DNA of 64,000 bases from Ehretia macrophylla (GCA_037974665.1 CM075778.1:14063001-14127000); one strand, 5' to 3'; positions 12,604 to 25,300 are shown, counted from the first letter of the stretch. The notes: generated by a model from the sequence alone, not told the origin. Numbers and translations: made by a program.

Positions 12604-14221
12604 AAGGTAGAATGGGATTGTTTACAACAACTACTGACCCAGTTTGGTTTCCACTCTCGCTGGGTCCATTGGGTTATGCATTGTATGACAACAGTCTCAT
12701 ATAAGGTCTTGTTCAAGGGTGAACTACTCCAACAGATCAAGCCTACCCGATGTCTCAATCAAGGAGACCCATTGTCCCCTTTGTTGTTTTCTATCTTAAC
12801 ACATGCTTTGTCAACTATGATACAGGCTCGAATTAGTTCGGGGTCACTAAAGGGTCTCAAATGGCTCGCCGACCTCTAATTTTGTCTCATTTCTTGTTTG
12901 CAAACGATACTATGTTCTTTATAGAAGCGACTGATCAAGATGCTTTATACCTTTAGGATATCCTGTACTACTACTATTTTGTCTCTAGGCAAACTATCAA
13001 TTATGACAAGTTGGGAATTTCCTTCAGTGCAAACACCCGTCTTCTAGTGCAAGAAGATATCGAATCTATTTTGCATGCTCACAAACTAGCAGATCTAGGA
13101 ACTATTTGAGGTTACCAATGGTTTAGAGCCGATAAAAAAAGGCATTCTTCAATGGATTATTGACCGCATACTATCCAAGATCCAAGGATGGAAATACCAC
13201 CTCTTATCTAAACATAGGAAATAGACAATGATTAAGTTAATATTTTACTGTATTCCAGCCTATGTTATGTCTTTTCTTTGCTTCCCCAAATCCATTTGTG
13301 AGGCTTTATGCTCAGTCGTGGCTATATTTTGGTGGAATGAGCAAGGTCGCTATAGAATTCATTGGCTTCCATGGTTTGAACTTGCAAAAACAAAAATGGA
13401 TGGAGGTCTTGGCTTCAGGAAGTTTGAACATATAAACATTCTCATGCTTGCTAGCCATGCATGGGCATATTGCAGCACCCATACTATCTTACTGCTAGAC
13501 TTCTGAAGAGTCTTTATTATCCATCAGAATCTTTTTGGTCTGCTAGGTGGGTCATCGTCTGTCTTGGGTTTAGTGCAATCTTTTGGTGCGTAGAGACTTG
13601 CTAAGGAATAAAGCAATTTGGCATCCTGGGTTCGGGAAATCTATTCATATTTGGGAGAATCCATGGGTTCCGAAGTGTTGTAACCTTGTTTGTCTAGCCA
13701 CGTGTACTCTCAGGTTTTTCTCAGAGCTAATTCTCCTAAATACAAACACTTGGAATTTGAGACTGCTTGATAACCTTTTTACCTAATGATTAAGAAGAAA
13801 ATCCTCTACATCCCTTTTCCCCATACGAATCAAGAGGATAAATTGATTTGGCCTCATACTAAAAATGTTGTATACTCAGTAAAATCAAGACACCATCTAT
13901 TAGTTGCTTAATCCCATCCATCGTACATCCCAATCGCTTCTTCCTCTAATGTTACCCTTGTTGCTTGTGGAAGACTATCTAGCAGACCCCGATCTACCCC
14001 AAAATCAAATCCTTAAATTGAAAAGCTTATTGAAATGCATTACGATCAGAGGATGCAAAGTTTCGACGACCGTGTGCTTTAAGTCCGATATGTAAACTTT
14101 GTAGAATTGAGCCAAAAAGTATGGAACATTTTTTTCTTCTCTGCCTATGGAGTCGAGCTTGCTGGTATGACTCCCCTTTAGCCTATCGTGTACAAATAGA
14201 TGATGTATCACAGTTTGATAC
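12604..14221 (+). pseudogene. L1-type LINE reverse transcriptase, 5' half
   Basis: This is a decayed non-LTR retrotransposon ORF2, spread over several frames. It opens in the RT palm (KVEWDCL) and continues with NQGDPLSPLLF (near 12755-12790). The catalytic box has decayed to FAND (12897-12908), where active L1 enzymes have FADD. Later landmarks are the post-RT region FWWNEQG...IHW...GGLGFRKFEHIN (13330-13440) and WHPGFGKSIHIWENPWVP (13620-13675). A zinc-finger-like end with CR...EHFFLLCLW follows near 14085-14160. Endonuclease and ORF1 are missing; a Copia LTR cuts off the 5' side. It is interrupted at 14221 by a Tekay element and resumes at 24216. Confidence 0.85.
14217..14221 (+). repeat. 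Target site duplication GATAC, left copy
   Basis: GATAC directly before the 5' LTR of the Tekay element is repeated exactly at 24216-24220 after its 3' LTR. This proves a single insertion event into the LINE. Confidence 0.95.
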
Positions 14222-16710
14222 TGTGACGCCCGAGTTTTAGCCATGCATTTAATTATTGTTGCATCCTTTGTTTGCGCATCTCTTTCTATGTCTTATTAAC
14301 TGCCTTCTTAAGTTACTATTCACTTTATTTTTAAACTGCATTCTATTGGTTAATTAGCATTTTTATTAAATCATATTAATTGTAAAAGTAGTGGGAAAAA
14401 TGTGCATTTGAGCTAAAGGCGTTAGGAGAGCTCGTTTGGAAAATGATTTTTGTAGTTGAATGAATAGTGTTACGTAACTAACTTAGAGATTTAATTAACT
14501 AGCACACATGTTTCACCTTAGGCTCGTTTTTAAGCTTACTACGCGCATTTTAGAAGCCACTTAAACACCCAAACAAGACCCCACCTTAGCCATTCATTAA
14601 ATAACCTTATTTAGCTCATAAGATAACAAAAGAAAAAAAAAAAAAAAGCTGAAATAGAAGCAGGAGCAGGCCGACAGCAGCAAACAGTGGGAAAACAACA
14701 TTTTTTGCTCTTCAATCCTACATTTCAAGCCACTCCAAGCCTTGAGCAACTAGTGTAGGGTGTGTGGAAGGTTCCTAGGTGCTCCTACGCGTATTGGTGA
14801 TGGATTTCATGGCCTATTTTCGCATTTCTAAATAGTTGCTATTTTCTTGATTTGTTGAAAATGTGTTCATATGCTATTGTATTGATTATCTATGCTATTA
14901 TACCATGTATATGAATGCTAGGGAATACATTTAAGCCATCTTTTCACTTTTTAAATGGTTAGAATCGTTAGTTTGATTTTTAGGGTGAATAGTGACAGGA
15001 ATTTTAGGGTTTTGTGAAATCGCGCGTTTTAACTTGATTCAATACTTCTAATAGATGCCTTAGGTGCTAGTGAAGGTAGTATAATAGCCCCGTGCACTTG
15101 CATTGTCCTAAAATCGCATAAAACGTAAAATAGTCGACTTTAACAAAGGGCTTTCGGGGTTAATGCGAATCCGGGCTTCAATTCTAGTATCCTTAGGCTA
15201 CCTAGGTGCTATAGAAGCCTTGATATCCTTTGTTTGAAGCCCGGACATTGTATGTGTAGTTTAAAGCCATAAGAGGGAATTCGGGGCTTTCGGGGTAATT
15301 GTGGGCATTTGAATGAGTTAGAGGGTTGAGAGGGTATCTTGAGGGTTAGTTAGAAAGTTGGGAGAGTTTCCTTTGAAAATGGAATCATTAACCTTGGTTT
15401 GGAAGAGAAATAGTTTGAAAAACAAAGGGGTTTATGAGCTATTTCGGTTGACTCACACTTCTAAACCCATGGCATAACTTCTTGAGTGTTTATATGTGGT
15501 TTCAAGTTGTTTTGAAGCTTTTGGTGTGATTCTATACTTAATTTGCATATGTCTCCTTGTAAAATTGCATATTTGCTTATATAATTGTTCTATTCTAATT
15601 GCATCGAGGTCAACCTACTTTGTTGATCCTTCTATGTGTTAATGCTTATATTATTGCTATTAACTTGCCATTGTTAAGTGCATTGCATAGTGGTTGCGCA
15701 ACCATAGAGTCAGGGGCGGATGTGTTGAATATCGGCTGGGCGGCAGAGGGCTTGCCGGTGGATATTCAAACTCCGTGCCCTAGTCCCTCATTCGCCTGGT
15801 CCGGAGATTGCCAGGGGATGTTGGGTCGTAGGATTATCGGGGTACATCCGGAGTACACCCACTGGAGTGTTTGGGGATTATGCCGACTTATCGTGATCAT
15901 GCTCGTGGTTCGTGGATCGTGAATGAAGACCAGTGAAGATTGGTGTATAGGGGTTTTGTGAAATGTATCCTTTTAAATGTGTGGTTACTTAAGTTATCAT
16001 TGTTTCTTAAATTGTCTAAGTGATATTGTTGCATAATTGTATTATCTGTTGCATTGCACGCCCCGGGACTATATCCCTCACTGGGCAACAGTGGTTGCTC
16101 ATACCTCGATATATGTTTCAGGAGACGCTGAGGGTGATCCCCAGCTTGTTGAGTTAGTTGAGGAAGAAGAAGTTCAGACTGATCCTTTACCTTAGTTGTT
16201 GTGCCTGATAGCTTGAGGTGGTTTAATTTCTTGCTGCTTTGTGGAAGGCTCATCTGTTTATCTTATGTCCTATTTTGTGGCCTAAGGGCTATGTATATGC
16301 TTGTGATGTAAAGTTGAAGGATAGTAGTTTGTGGTGTCGAATTGGAAGCCATGTCTTGTAATAACTTTTATTCATGCTTTTATTTCCTTGCATGCTTGGG
16401 AGTGAATGGCTTATGGTAAAAATGTTTATCTTTTCATTATGTTTTATTGATATCCTAGAATGTCATGGCTACTTGACTATGTTGTAAACAAAGTTCTTGC
16501 ATGCTTGTGTGGTTTTGGTATTGTTGTTTGTTTAACGGCTCGGATGGCCTTGAAACTTTATATATATCGCCATGAAAAGCTTGTTTACCTTGTAGTTACC
16601 TTATTTGCAAGTTTACAGGTTTTCAGAATGTCCACGGTACAGGGGAGACTCTGTCCGTGTGTCGGGTCCGGACTTAGCCTTTAGCTTGGAGGTTGGGTCG
16701 GGGCGTGACA
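14222..16710 (+). mobile_element. 5' LTR of Tekay element 1
   Basis: The LTR is 2489 bp, beginning TGTGACGCCCGAG and ending GGGGCGTGACA. It contains the conserved Tekay-like module at 15692-15864 and a CCCTCACTGGGCAAC motif near 16075. Compared with the 3' copy it has about 30 extra bases near 14920-14955. The 107-, 118- and 74-codon ORFs here are repeated in the 3' LTR and are shadows. Confidence 0.95.
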
Positions 16711-16716
16711 TTTAAG

Positions 16717-16728
16717 TGGTATCAGAGC
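16717..16728 (+). other. PBS of Tekay element 1
   Basis: TGGTATCAGAGC, complementary to the 3' end of initiator tRNA-Met, starts six bases after the 5' LTR (linker TTTAAG). It is where minus-strand DNA synthesis starts. Confidence 0.95.
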
Positions 16729-17062
16729 TATAGATTGCATGAAGCCGGGTTAAATTTCTCGGTCTGTGGGTAAAGATTTGTTATGTGACTTTGTGAATGC
16801 ATGAGTCCTTGATTTTGATTGGCCTAAGTGAAATTTGAATAAGGAATGAACATGCTAGCATGGAAATAGAATATCAAGAGTCTAGAATGTCAAGTATGAT
16901 CTAGTGATTTACGTGTACTTCAAGAATGTGGAATATTTATTTGAACTTCTATGTACTTGACTTTATGTGAATCTATTTGGACTTTTCTTTATGTGTTTAC
17001 TTATAAATTGCATATATACATATATATACCTGTCATAACACTTTGCATTCTAGCTATTCGAG
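16729..17062 (+). other. Untranslated leader of Tekay element 1
   Basis: Some 330 bp between the PBS and gag carry no ORF. By position this is the leader that would hold packaging signals; I see no specific motif in it. Confidence 0.6.
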
Positions 17063-18391
17063 ATAGGGCCCCGCCGTCGTGCTGATAATCCGAATGTTGG
17101 TGGAGAACCCGAGGGGGTTCATGGGCAAGAAGCTGAGGTGGCCGAAAATGCACCGCAGGTTCAAGAACCGAGCACTGCACAGATCTTGGCCACGATGGCC
17201 ACTGCTATGAACACTATCGCCCAGTTTGTGACACAACAGGGTCAGCCAGGGGTCGTTGGAGGTAATCAGACTGCGAGAGCTGGAGGTAGTGGCCCTACCG
17301 GAGGTAATCTGTATGACCGGTTCATTCATCATGGGGCCTATACTTTCTTTGGAGAACCGGACGATATGAAGGCTGAGATGTGGCTGAGGAAGTTTGAGAG
17401 AGTGGCAGCAATACTCGAGTGCCATGATGACAGGAAGATTACTTATGCCACTTTCCTTCTTGAGGGTGACGCTGAAGATTGGTGGAATACCATCAGTGAT
17501 AAATGGGAACCTGAGGGAGTTCATCATTCGTGGGCCGACTTTGTCCGAGAATTCCGAGACAAGTACATATCGGTGGTTGCCCGCGAGAGGCGTCAAACAG
17601 AGTTCATAAACTTGAAACAGGGAAGTATGACGGTAGATCAATATGAGGCTACTTTTACCAAGCTTTCCCGTTATGCACCAGCTTTGATTCAGCCGGAGGA
17701 CATGAAGATCCAGAGGTTCATACTGGGTTTGAGGAGGGATATTATGCTGAATTTGTCTGCAAATGATTTTCCTAACTATGCTGCAGTAGTCCGAGCCGCC
17801 TCGAGATATGAGAAACGCAAGGCCGATGTGTTAGCCGAGACCAGTCAATCGAGTAAACGGTTTCAGTCTCAGAGTCAAGGGTACCAGGGGCAGGCTATAT
17901 CAGTTGGGCAGAGTTCACAGCCGAGGCAGACTCAGAGTTATACAGGGCCTACTCAGACTCAGTCACGACCAGTTCAGAGTCAGACTCAGAGTCAGTTCCG
18001 TCCAGCAGTTTCCCGTTCGCAGCAGGGTAGTTCAGCTACCTCTACTTACAGAGCTCCTTCGGGAGGCACTGTTGCAAGACGTCACCAGCAGTACAGCTTC
18101 TGTCAGCGCCAGGGCCACACTGAGGATGTTTGTTGGAAGAAACATAACAAGTGTACAGGTTGCGGCAGTGATCAGCACAGGGTTAAGGACTGTCAGAAAT
18201 TTAAGAACCCTAGGGGTCAGACGTCAGCTCAGAACTCTCAGACCAGGGCACCAGCTGCAGCACCACCACCACGAGGTCAGGCCCGTGTATTTGCTTTGGA
18301 TGCTGAGGAGCTTCCGGATACTACCGCTGTGGTAGAAGGTATTTTTCTTCTTAATGATCAGTCAGTTAAGGTTTTAATTGATTCCGGGCTT
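17063..18391 (+). pseudogene. gag and start of protease, Tekay element 1
   Basis: Gag forms the particle and binds the RNA. The first available ATG is 17138 (432 codons), but the same frame extends upstream to 17063, where ATA-GGG-CCC-CGC-CGT replaces the start expected from the related element at 51183 (MPPRR); the true start codon is therefore lost. From 17138, the gag core with WW, FRDKYI and LKQGSMTVDQYEA lies at about residues 60-205. A Q/S-rich linker follows. The zinc knuckle is Cys339, Cys342, His347, Cys352 (CX2CX4HX4C). The protease active site DSG is at residues 415-417 (18380-18388). One base is missing just after it, shifting the frame so that the ORF ends at 18436. Confidence 0.9.
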
Positions 18392-18392
18392 C
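18388..18392 (+). other. Single-base frameshift after the protease DSG
   Basis: After GATTCCGGG the usual alanine-threonine-histidine reading needs one more base; without it translation passes from the gag frame (ATG 17138) to the frame of the 18433 ORF. Because the protease is cut in two, this is damage and not programmed frameshifting, which would normally lie between gag and protease or between domains. Confidence 0.75.
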
Positions 18393-21300
18393 ACATTCTT
18401 TTATTACTCCTACTTGTGCACAAAATGCTAAATTGAAACATGATAAACTGTTGCATGAGATTGTGGTTTATACTCCTATGGGTCCGAAGTTTGTTACTAG
18501 ATCTATTTGCAGAGCATGTAGTATATTTATTGAGGGTTGTGTTTTTCCTGCTGATTTGATTATCCTACCCTTCAATGACTTTGAAATTATATTGGGGATG
18601 GACTGGTTAAGTAAATATTATGCCCAGCTTGATTGTAGAAAGAAGATTGTGTATCTAGAAATGCCTGACCAGCCTGTACTTAAAATAGTTGGTAGTAGGA
18701 AATCTATGGGAACTCCTATTATTTCTTCTATTAGAGCATCTAAATTATTGAGCAAGGGTTGTGAGGCTTATCTTGCTTATTTGATTAATCAACCTATGGA
18801 TCAATTGAAATTGAATGATGTACCTATCGTGAGAGAGTTTCTGGGGGTCTTTCCGGAGGAATTACCTGGGTTACCGCCTGATAGAGAGATAGAGTTCATG
18901 ATTGACTTACTGCCGGGGACTTCACCTATCTCTAGGACTCCGTATAGAATGGCTCCACCCGAATTGCAAGAATTGAAAGTTCAATTGCAGGGCTTGCTTG
19001 AGAAGGGATTCATTCAACCGAGTTCTTCGCCTTGGGGTGCGCCAGTCTTATTTGTTAAAAAGAAAGACGGATCTCTTCGCCTATGCATTGATTATCGAGG
19101 TGTTAATCAGGTAACCATCAAAAACAAATATCATTTGCCTTTAATTGAAGAGTTATTTGATCAGTTGCAAGGCGCCAGGGTATTCTCTAAATTCGATCTG
19201 AGGCAAGGCTATTATCAGTTGAGGATTAAGAAAGATGATGTTCCTAAAACTGCTTTCAGAACTCGATATGGCCATTATGAGTTTGTTGTCTTACCGTTTG
19301 GTCTTACTAATGCTCCCGCCGCATTCATGGATTTAATGCAAATGGTATTCCGTCCTTATCTGGACCAATTTGTGGTCATATTCATTGATGATATTCTTGT
19401 CTATTCTAAATCTGAGGCAGAACATGAACAACATCTCAGAATTGTATTGTAGACTCTTCAGGAGCATCAGTTATTTGCAAAGTTTAGCAAATGTGAATTC
19501 TGGCTTAAGCAAGTTGTTTTTCTTGGCCATATTATCTCGCAGGATGGTATTTCTGTTGATCCAGCGAAGATTGAAGTTGTGTTATCTTGGAAACGACCTG
19601 AAACTGTCACGGAAATTCGTAGCTTCCTTGGTTTAGCTGGGTATTATCGGAGGTTTGTCAAGGATTTCTCTAAGATCGCAGGGCCTTTAACTCAACTTAC
19701 TCAGAAGAAAACAGTATTTGACTGGAATGATAAATGCGAGGCCAGCTTCCAGGAATTGAAGAAGAGGTTGACTACAGCTCCTATCCTTGCGTTACCTGAG
19801 GGATATGATAATCTGGTGATCTATAGTGATGCTTCGAAGGAAGGTCTGGGTTGTGTATTGATGCAGAATGGCCGGGTTATTGCTTATGCTTCCAGGAAAC
19901 TAAAACCTTATGAACTCAATTATCCGACTCATGATCTTGAGCTTGCAGCTATCATTCTTGCATTAAAGAAATGGCGTCATTATCTCTGGGGCAACAAGTT
20001 TGAAATCTTTACAGATCATAAGAGTTTGAAATATCTGTTTTCACAGAAAGAGTTGAACATGAGGCAGAGGCGTTGGCTGGAATTACTTGAGGATTATAAC
20101 TGCACCATCAACTATCTTCCGGGTAAGGCTAATATTGTTGCTGATGCTTTGAGCCGAAAGGCTACTGTTGCTAGCTTGATTATCAAGAATTGGGAATTCA
20201 TGGAAGAATTATGCTTATGGAAGCCTAGTACTTCAAATTCTGGTATTCAATTCGCAAGTTTGCAGATTCAATCTCTATTATTATCCAGGATTCGAGAAGC
20301 TCAACAGGCTGATCTTCAATTGTTGAAAGTCTTAGAGAATTCTAAAGGGGGAGAGTCGGATTTCAAACTGCACGACGATGGTATTCTCAAATTCAAAGGT
20401 AGAATCTGTATTCCGAATGATCCAACTCTAAAGAAGGATATTCTTGCTGAAGCACACAGTTCCAGATATACTATCCATCCAGGCAGTACTAAAATGTATA
20501 AAGATTTGAAGCAGAATTTCTGGTGGAATAATATGAAGAGAGAAATTGCTGACTATGTTGCTCGATGTCTTACTTGTCAGAAAGTTAAAGCAGAACATCA
20601 GAGACCTGCAGGGTTGTTGCAGCCTTTGGCTATTCCTGTTTGGAAATGGGATCATATTACCATGGATTTCGTATCAGATTTACCGAGGTCTTCGAAGGGT
20701 AATGACTCAGTTTGGGTTATTGTGGACAGACTGACCAAGACTTCTCACTTCATTGCTAAAAAGAAGTCTGATTCTCTTGATAAGCTAGTAGAGTTGTATA
20801 TTGAGAATGTTGTCCGACTTCATGGAATTCCAAAGAGTATTATGTCAGATAGAGATCCTAGATTCACATCGCAGTTCTGGCAGAAGATTCAGAAAGCTTT
20901 GGGCACGAATTTGAATTTCAGTACAGCTTATCATCCTCAGACAAATGGTCAATCCGAGAGAACTATCTTAATCCTCGAAGATATGTTACGGGCTTGTATT
21001 CTGGACTTCGGTAAGAGTTGGGAGAAGTATTTGCCACTAGCAGAGTTCGCCTACAACAATAGTTATCAAGCTACTATTGGTATGGCATCTTATGAGGCAC
21101 TTTATGGGCGTAAATGCCGGTCTCATCTCTACTGGGATGATGTTGGTGAAATGAAGACGGTCGACCCTACTCTCTTACCTGAAATGAACAAAATGATTGA
21201 TCATGTGCAGCTTATCAGAAAAAGGGTGCTTACAGCACAGAGCCGGCAAAAGAGTTATGCAGATAGACGCCGTCGTGATCTGAAATTTGTCATGGGGGAT

Positions 21301-21750
21301 CAAGTATTTCTGAAAATTTCTCCTCGCAAGGGTTTGATTCGGCATGGTAAAGGAGGTAAACTCAGTCCTCGATATGTGGGACCATTTGAGATAACTGAAA
21401 CTATTGGTGATTTGGCTTATCGTCTAGCTTTACCTCCCAGTCTGGGCAGAATTCATGATGTATTCCATGTTTCTATGCTTCGGAAGTATCAGCCAGATCC
21501 ATCTCACATACTTGAGCCGGAACCGCTAGAGATCAGTGAAACTTTGACCTACACAGAGAAACCACTTCGAATTGTTGATCAGAAAGTTCAGGAGCTGAGG
21601 ACTAAAAGCATTCCGATGGTTAAAGTTCTGTGGGATCATCACGGAGTGGAGGATGCGACGTGGGAAAGAGAGGATCAGATGCGGGAACGGTATCCAGAGT
21701 TATTCGCCGAATCATGTAAGAATTGCGTGGATGCAATTAGTTTAAGGGGG
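18392..21750 (+). pseudogene. pol: protease end, RT, RNase H, integrase, chromodomain
   Basis: One frame is open from about 18392 to 21834 except for a single TAG at 19450-19452. In order: protease remainder (I-L-G-M-D-W near 18590-18610); RT with the catalytic FIDD box at 19381-19392; RNase H with the first aspartate at 19828-19830 and DHKSL near 20020; integrase with its HHCC zinc site (20450-20590) and catalytic Asp 20665-20667, Asp 20848-20850 and Glu 20956-20958; then a chromodomain (21580-21710; [16 protein letters not shown]). Chromodomains in this clade are thought to steer integration to silent chromatin. The C-terminus has shifted by one base, so the ORF runs through the PPT into the LTR to 21834. 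RT, RNase H and integrase active-site residues are otherwise preserved. Confidence 0.93.
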
Positions 21751-21756
21751 AGAGGA
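21743..21756 (+). other. PPT of Tekay element 1
   Basis: AAGGGGGAGAGGA directly before the 3' LTR is the polypurine primer for plus-strand synthesis. The minus-strand element at 44259-53754 has the same purine tract. Confidence 0.9.
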
Positions 21757-24215
21757 TATGACGCCCAAGTTTTAGCCATGCATTTAATTACTGTTGCATC
21801 CTTTGTTTGCACATCTCTTTCTATGTCTTATTAACTGCCTTCTTAAGTTACTATTCACTTCGTTTTTAAACTGCATTCTATTGGTTAATTAGCATTTTTA
21901 TTAAATCATATTAATTGTAAAAGTAGTGGGAAAAATGTGCATTTGAGCTAAAGGCGTTAGGAGAGCTCGTTTAGAAAATGATTTTTGTAGTTGAATGAAT
22001 AGTGTTACGTAACTAACTTAGAGATTTAATTAACTAGCACACATGTTTCACCTTAGGCTCGTTTTTAAGCTTACTACGCGCATTTTAGAAGCCACTTAAA
22101 CACCCAAACAAGACCCCACCTTAGCCATTCATTAAATAACCTTATTTAGCTCATAAGATAACAAAAGAAAAAAAAATAAAAGCTGAAATAGAAGCAGGAG
22201 CAGGCCGACAGCAGCAAACAGTGGGAAAACAACATTTTTTACTCTTCAATCCTTCATTTCAAGCCACTCCAAGCCTTGAGCAACTAGTGTAGGGTGTGTG
22301 CAAGGTTCCTATGTGCTCCTACGCGTATTGGTGAGGGATTTCATGGCCTATTTTCGCATTTCTAAATAGTTGCTATTTTCTTGATTTGTTGAAAATGTGT
22401 TCATATGCTATTGTATTGATTATCTATGCTATTATACTATGTATATGAATGCTATTTAAACGGTTAGAATCGTTAGTTTGATTTTTAGGGTGAATAGTGA
22501 CAGGAATTTTAGGGTTTTGTGAAATCGCGCGTTTTAACTTGATTCAATACTTCTAATAGATGCATTAGGTGCTAGTGAAGGTAGTCTAATAGCCCCGTGC
22601 ACTTGCATTGTCCTAAAATCGCATAAAACGTAAAATAGTCGACTTTAACAAAGTGCTTTCAGGGTTAATGCGAATCCGGGCTTCAATTCTAGTATCCTTA
22701 GGCTACCTAGGTGCTATAGAAGCCTTGATATCCTTTGTTTGAAGCCCGGACATTGTATGTGTAGTTTAAAGCCATAAGAGGGAATTCGGGGCTTTCGGGG
22801 TAATTGCGGGCATTTGAATGAGTTAGAGGGTTGAGAGGGTATCTTGAGGGTTAGTTAGAAAGTTGGGAGAGTTTCCTTTGAAAATAGAATCATTAACCTT
22901 GGTTTGGAAGAGAAATAGTTTGAAAAACAAAGGGGTTTATGAGCTATTTCGGTTGACTCACACTTCTAAACCCATGGCATAACTTCTTGAGTGTTTATAT
23001 GTGGTTTCAAGTTGTTTTGAAGCTTTTGGTGTGATTCTATACTTAATTTGCATATGTCTCCTTGTAAAATTGCATATTTGCTTATATAATTATTCTATTC
23101 TAATTGCATCGAGGTCAACCTACTTTGTTGATCCTCCTATGTGTTAATGCTTATATTATTGCTATTAACTTGCCATTGTTAAGTGCATTGCATAGTGGTT
23201 GCGCAACCATAGAGTCAGGGGCGGATGTGTTGAATATCGGCTGGGCGGCAGAGGGCTTGCCGGTGGATATTCAAACTCCGTGCCCTAGTCCCTCATTCGC
23301 CTGGTCCGGAGATTGCCAGGGGATGTTGGGTCGTAGGATTATCGGGGTACATCTGGAGTACACCCACTGGAGTGTTTGGGGATTATGCCGGCTTATCATG
23401 ATCGTGCTCGTGGTTCGTGGATCGTGAATGAAGACCAGTGAAGATTGGTGTATAGGGGTTTTGTGAAATGTATCCTTTTAAATGTGTGGTTACTTAAGTT
23501 ATCATTGTTTCTTAAATTGTCTAAGTGATATTGTTGCATAATTGTATTATCTGTTGCATTGCACGCCCCGGGACTATATCCCTCACTAGGAAACAGTGGT
23601 TGCTCATACCTCGATATATGTTTCAGGAGACGCTGAGGGTGATCCCCAGCTTGTTGAGTTAGTTGAGGAAGAAGAAGTTCAGACTGATCCTTTACCTTAG
23701 TTGCTGTGCCTGATAGCTTGAGGTGGTTTAATTTCTTGCTGCTTTGTGGAAGGCTCATCTGTTTATCTTATGTCCTATTTTGTGGCCTAAGGGCTATGTA
23801 TATGCTTGTGATGTAAAGTTGAAGGATAGTAGTTTGTGGTGTCGAATTGGAAGCCATGTCTTGTAATAACTTTTATTCATGCTTTTATTTCCTTGCATGC
23901 TTGGGAGTGAATGGCTTATGGTAAAAATGTTTATCTTTTCATTATGTTTTATTGATATCCTAGAATGTCATGGCTACTCGACTATGTTGTAAACAAAGTT
24001 CTTGCATGCTTGTGTGGTTTTGGTATTGTTGTTTGTTTAACGGCTCGGATGGCCTTGAAACTTTATATATATCGCCATGAAAAGCTTGTTTACCTTGTAG
24101 TTACCTTATTTGCAAGTTTACAGGTTTTCAGAATGTCCACGGTACAGGGGAGACTCTGTCCGTGTGTCGGGTCCGAACTTAGCCTTTAGCTTGAGGGTTG
24201 GGTTGGGGCGTGACA
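21757..24215 (+). mobile_element. 3' LTR of Tekay element 1
   Basis: The LTR is 2459 bp, almost identical to the 5' copy. Its first bases are TATGACGCCC, so the canonical TG has mutated to TA. About 30 bases are deleted near 22450. The conserved module is at 23199-23371. Confidence 0.95.
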
Positions 24216-24980
24216 GATACATGGTTGTGGAATTTGCTTTTTTTTTGTTTCCTGGTTGGGCATGAAAAGGGCACGGTGCGGCCTTTATTTTCTCGTTGTG
24301 CCGAAAATTATGAAAAGGGCGCAATGCACATATGTTTGATAATCTCCTAGCCAATCCTATAGTTGTTATTGACAATGCGAGCTCTATGGCTAAGGAATAT
24401 GGTGACGCTAATCCCACTCAATTGCTTCAAGCTCTAACACTAAAAATCTCAACAGCCCTAATAACATGCCTGTACCTCGTGGATATTACCTCTAGTTGCA
24501 ATTATCAAGTGTAATGTCAATGCAGCATAAACTAGTGCCTCAACGGTATTTCGGGATCATGAGGGATCTTTTATCTCTCGCTTTAATCACATGTGTGCAG
24601 CCTCGGATACCTTTCAGGCTGAGACCACTGCACTATAGGATGCATGCTCAATAGCTCAGTTATGTGACTTTCTTAATGTCACATTTGAGATTGATTATAA
24701 GGAGCTTGATTAGGTCATTTTTCTTTTTTTGTTGTCGTGTGCCAAATAGAACTCCTCATGTATTGTCGAAGATATATGTGGCTTTGCTAGATCACATCTG
24801 CAGTGTTCATTCTCCGTGGTATCCAGTCTTGTGAATAAAGTTACAAACTGGATTACAAAATAGACTCGACGGGTTGTGTTACCTATTAATTGGCTCAGTT
24901 GTTGTCCTCCTCTTTTGCTTAGTTTATTACGTACTGATATTATACAAACTACTCATCACTCAACTAGTATCAGTTGATTG
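24216..24980 (+). pseudogene. L1-type LINE, 3' half with RNase H-like domain
   Basis: This is the continuation of the LINE interrupted at 14221; it begins with the duplicated GATAC. Shifted frames show KCNVNAA followed by SASTVFRDHEGSF (24495-24570) and FQAETTAL (24610-24640), the pattern of the RNase H-like domain at the C-terminus of plant L1 elements. A tail resembling ANRVTNWITK...LSCCPPLL lies near 24830-24915. Several stops and shifts make it non-functional. The 3' end and poly-A are not clear. Confidence 0.7.
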
Positions 24981-25300
24981 TTAATAAGACATGATCCTTT
25001 TGACAAAGAAAATGTGGTGTTGGTTTGTTGGGTGAAGCATTGGCATTAATTGGTATGGCTGATCGTTTTATTTTTCTCTAGCTGACTTTCGCATAGGCCA
25101 TGAAGTTGAATATATAAAAAGGTTATGGCCCAATAATTTGGCCATTATGGCCTAATGATTGGGCCATTATGACTATTCTGTTTTTTTATTTCTTTAATAA
25201 TTCTTTACTTCTTACTATTTTATTTTGGGCCTTACTCTTTATCATGAACACTACTTTTTCCTTTCGAATATGTCCTATATCACAAAGGATTCATATAAAT
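24981..25300. other. AT-rich interval without recognised feature
   Basis: This may be LINE 3' untranslated sequence or the start of the next LTR. A repeated phrase built on GGCCCAAT/GGCCATTATGGCC occurs at 25125-25170. I see no ORF or boundary. Confidence 0.4.

Larger units (their letters stand above)
14222..24215 (+). mobile_element. Nearly complete Tekay/Del chromovirus 1 (Ty3/gypsy)
   Basis: The whole element has a 5' LTR (14222-16710), PBS (16717-16728), gag-pol (17063 to about 21750), PPT (21743-21756), 3' LTR (21757-24215) and a 5-bp target duplication GATAC. The domain order gag, protease, RT, RNase H, integrase, chromodomain marks a chromovirus; long LTRs with this internal module point to the Tekay/Del clade. 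The two LTRs are very similar, so the insertion is recent. Even so, the coding region has a lost start codon, one frameshift, one nonsense codon and a shifted C-terminus, so this copy cannot make its own proteins. Confidence 0.95.

Noticed and set aside
15599..15922. 107-codon ORF repeated almost identically at 23104-23427
   Set aside because: Its duplication is explained by the two LTRs of the Tekay element. It crosses the shared module, but the other families do not keep the frame.
18388..18436. Programmed frameshift between gag and pol
   Set aside because: The shift lies within the protease, directly after its active site, and no slippery sequence is seen; related elements read this region in one frame.
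14222..24215. Tekay element 1 as an autonomous active element
   Set aside because: Start codon loss, frameshift in the protease and a TAG in RT rule out function of this copy despite its young LTRs.
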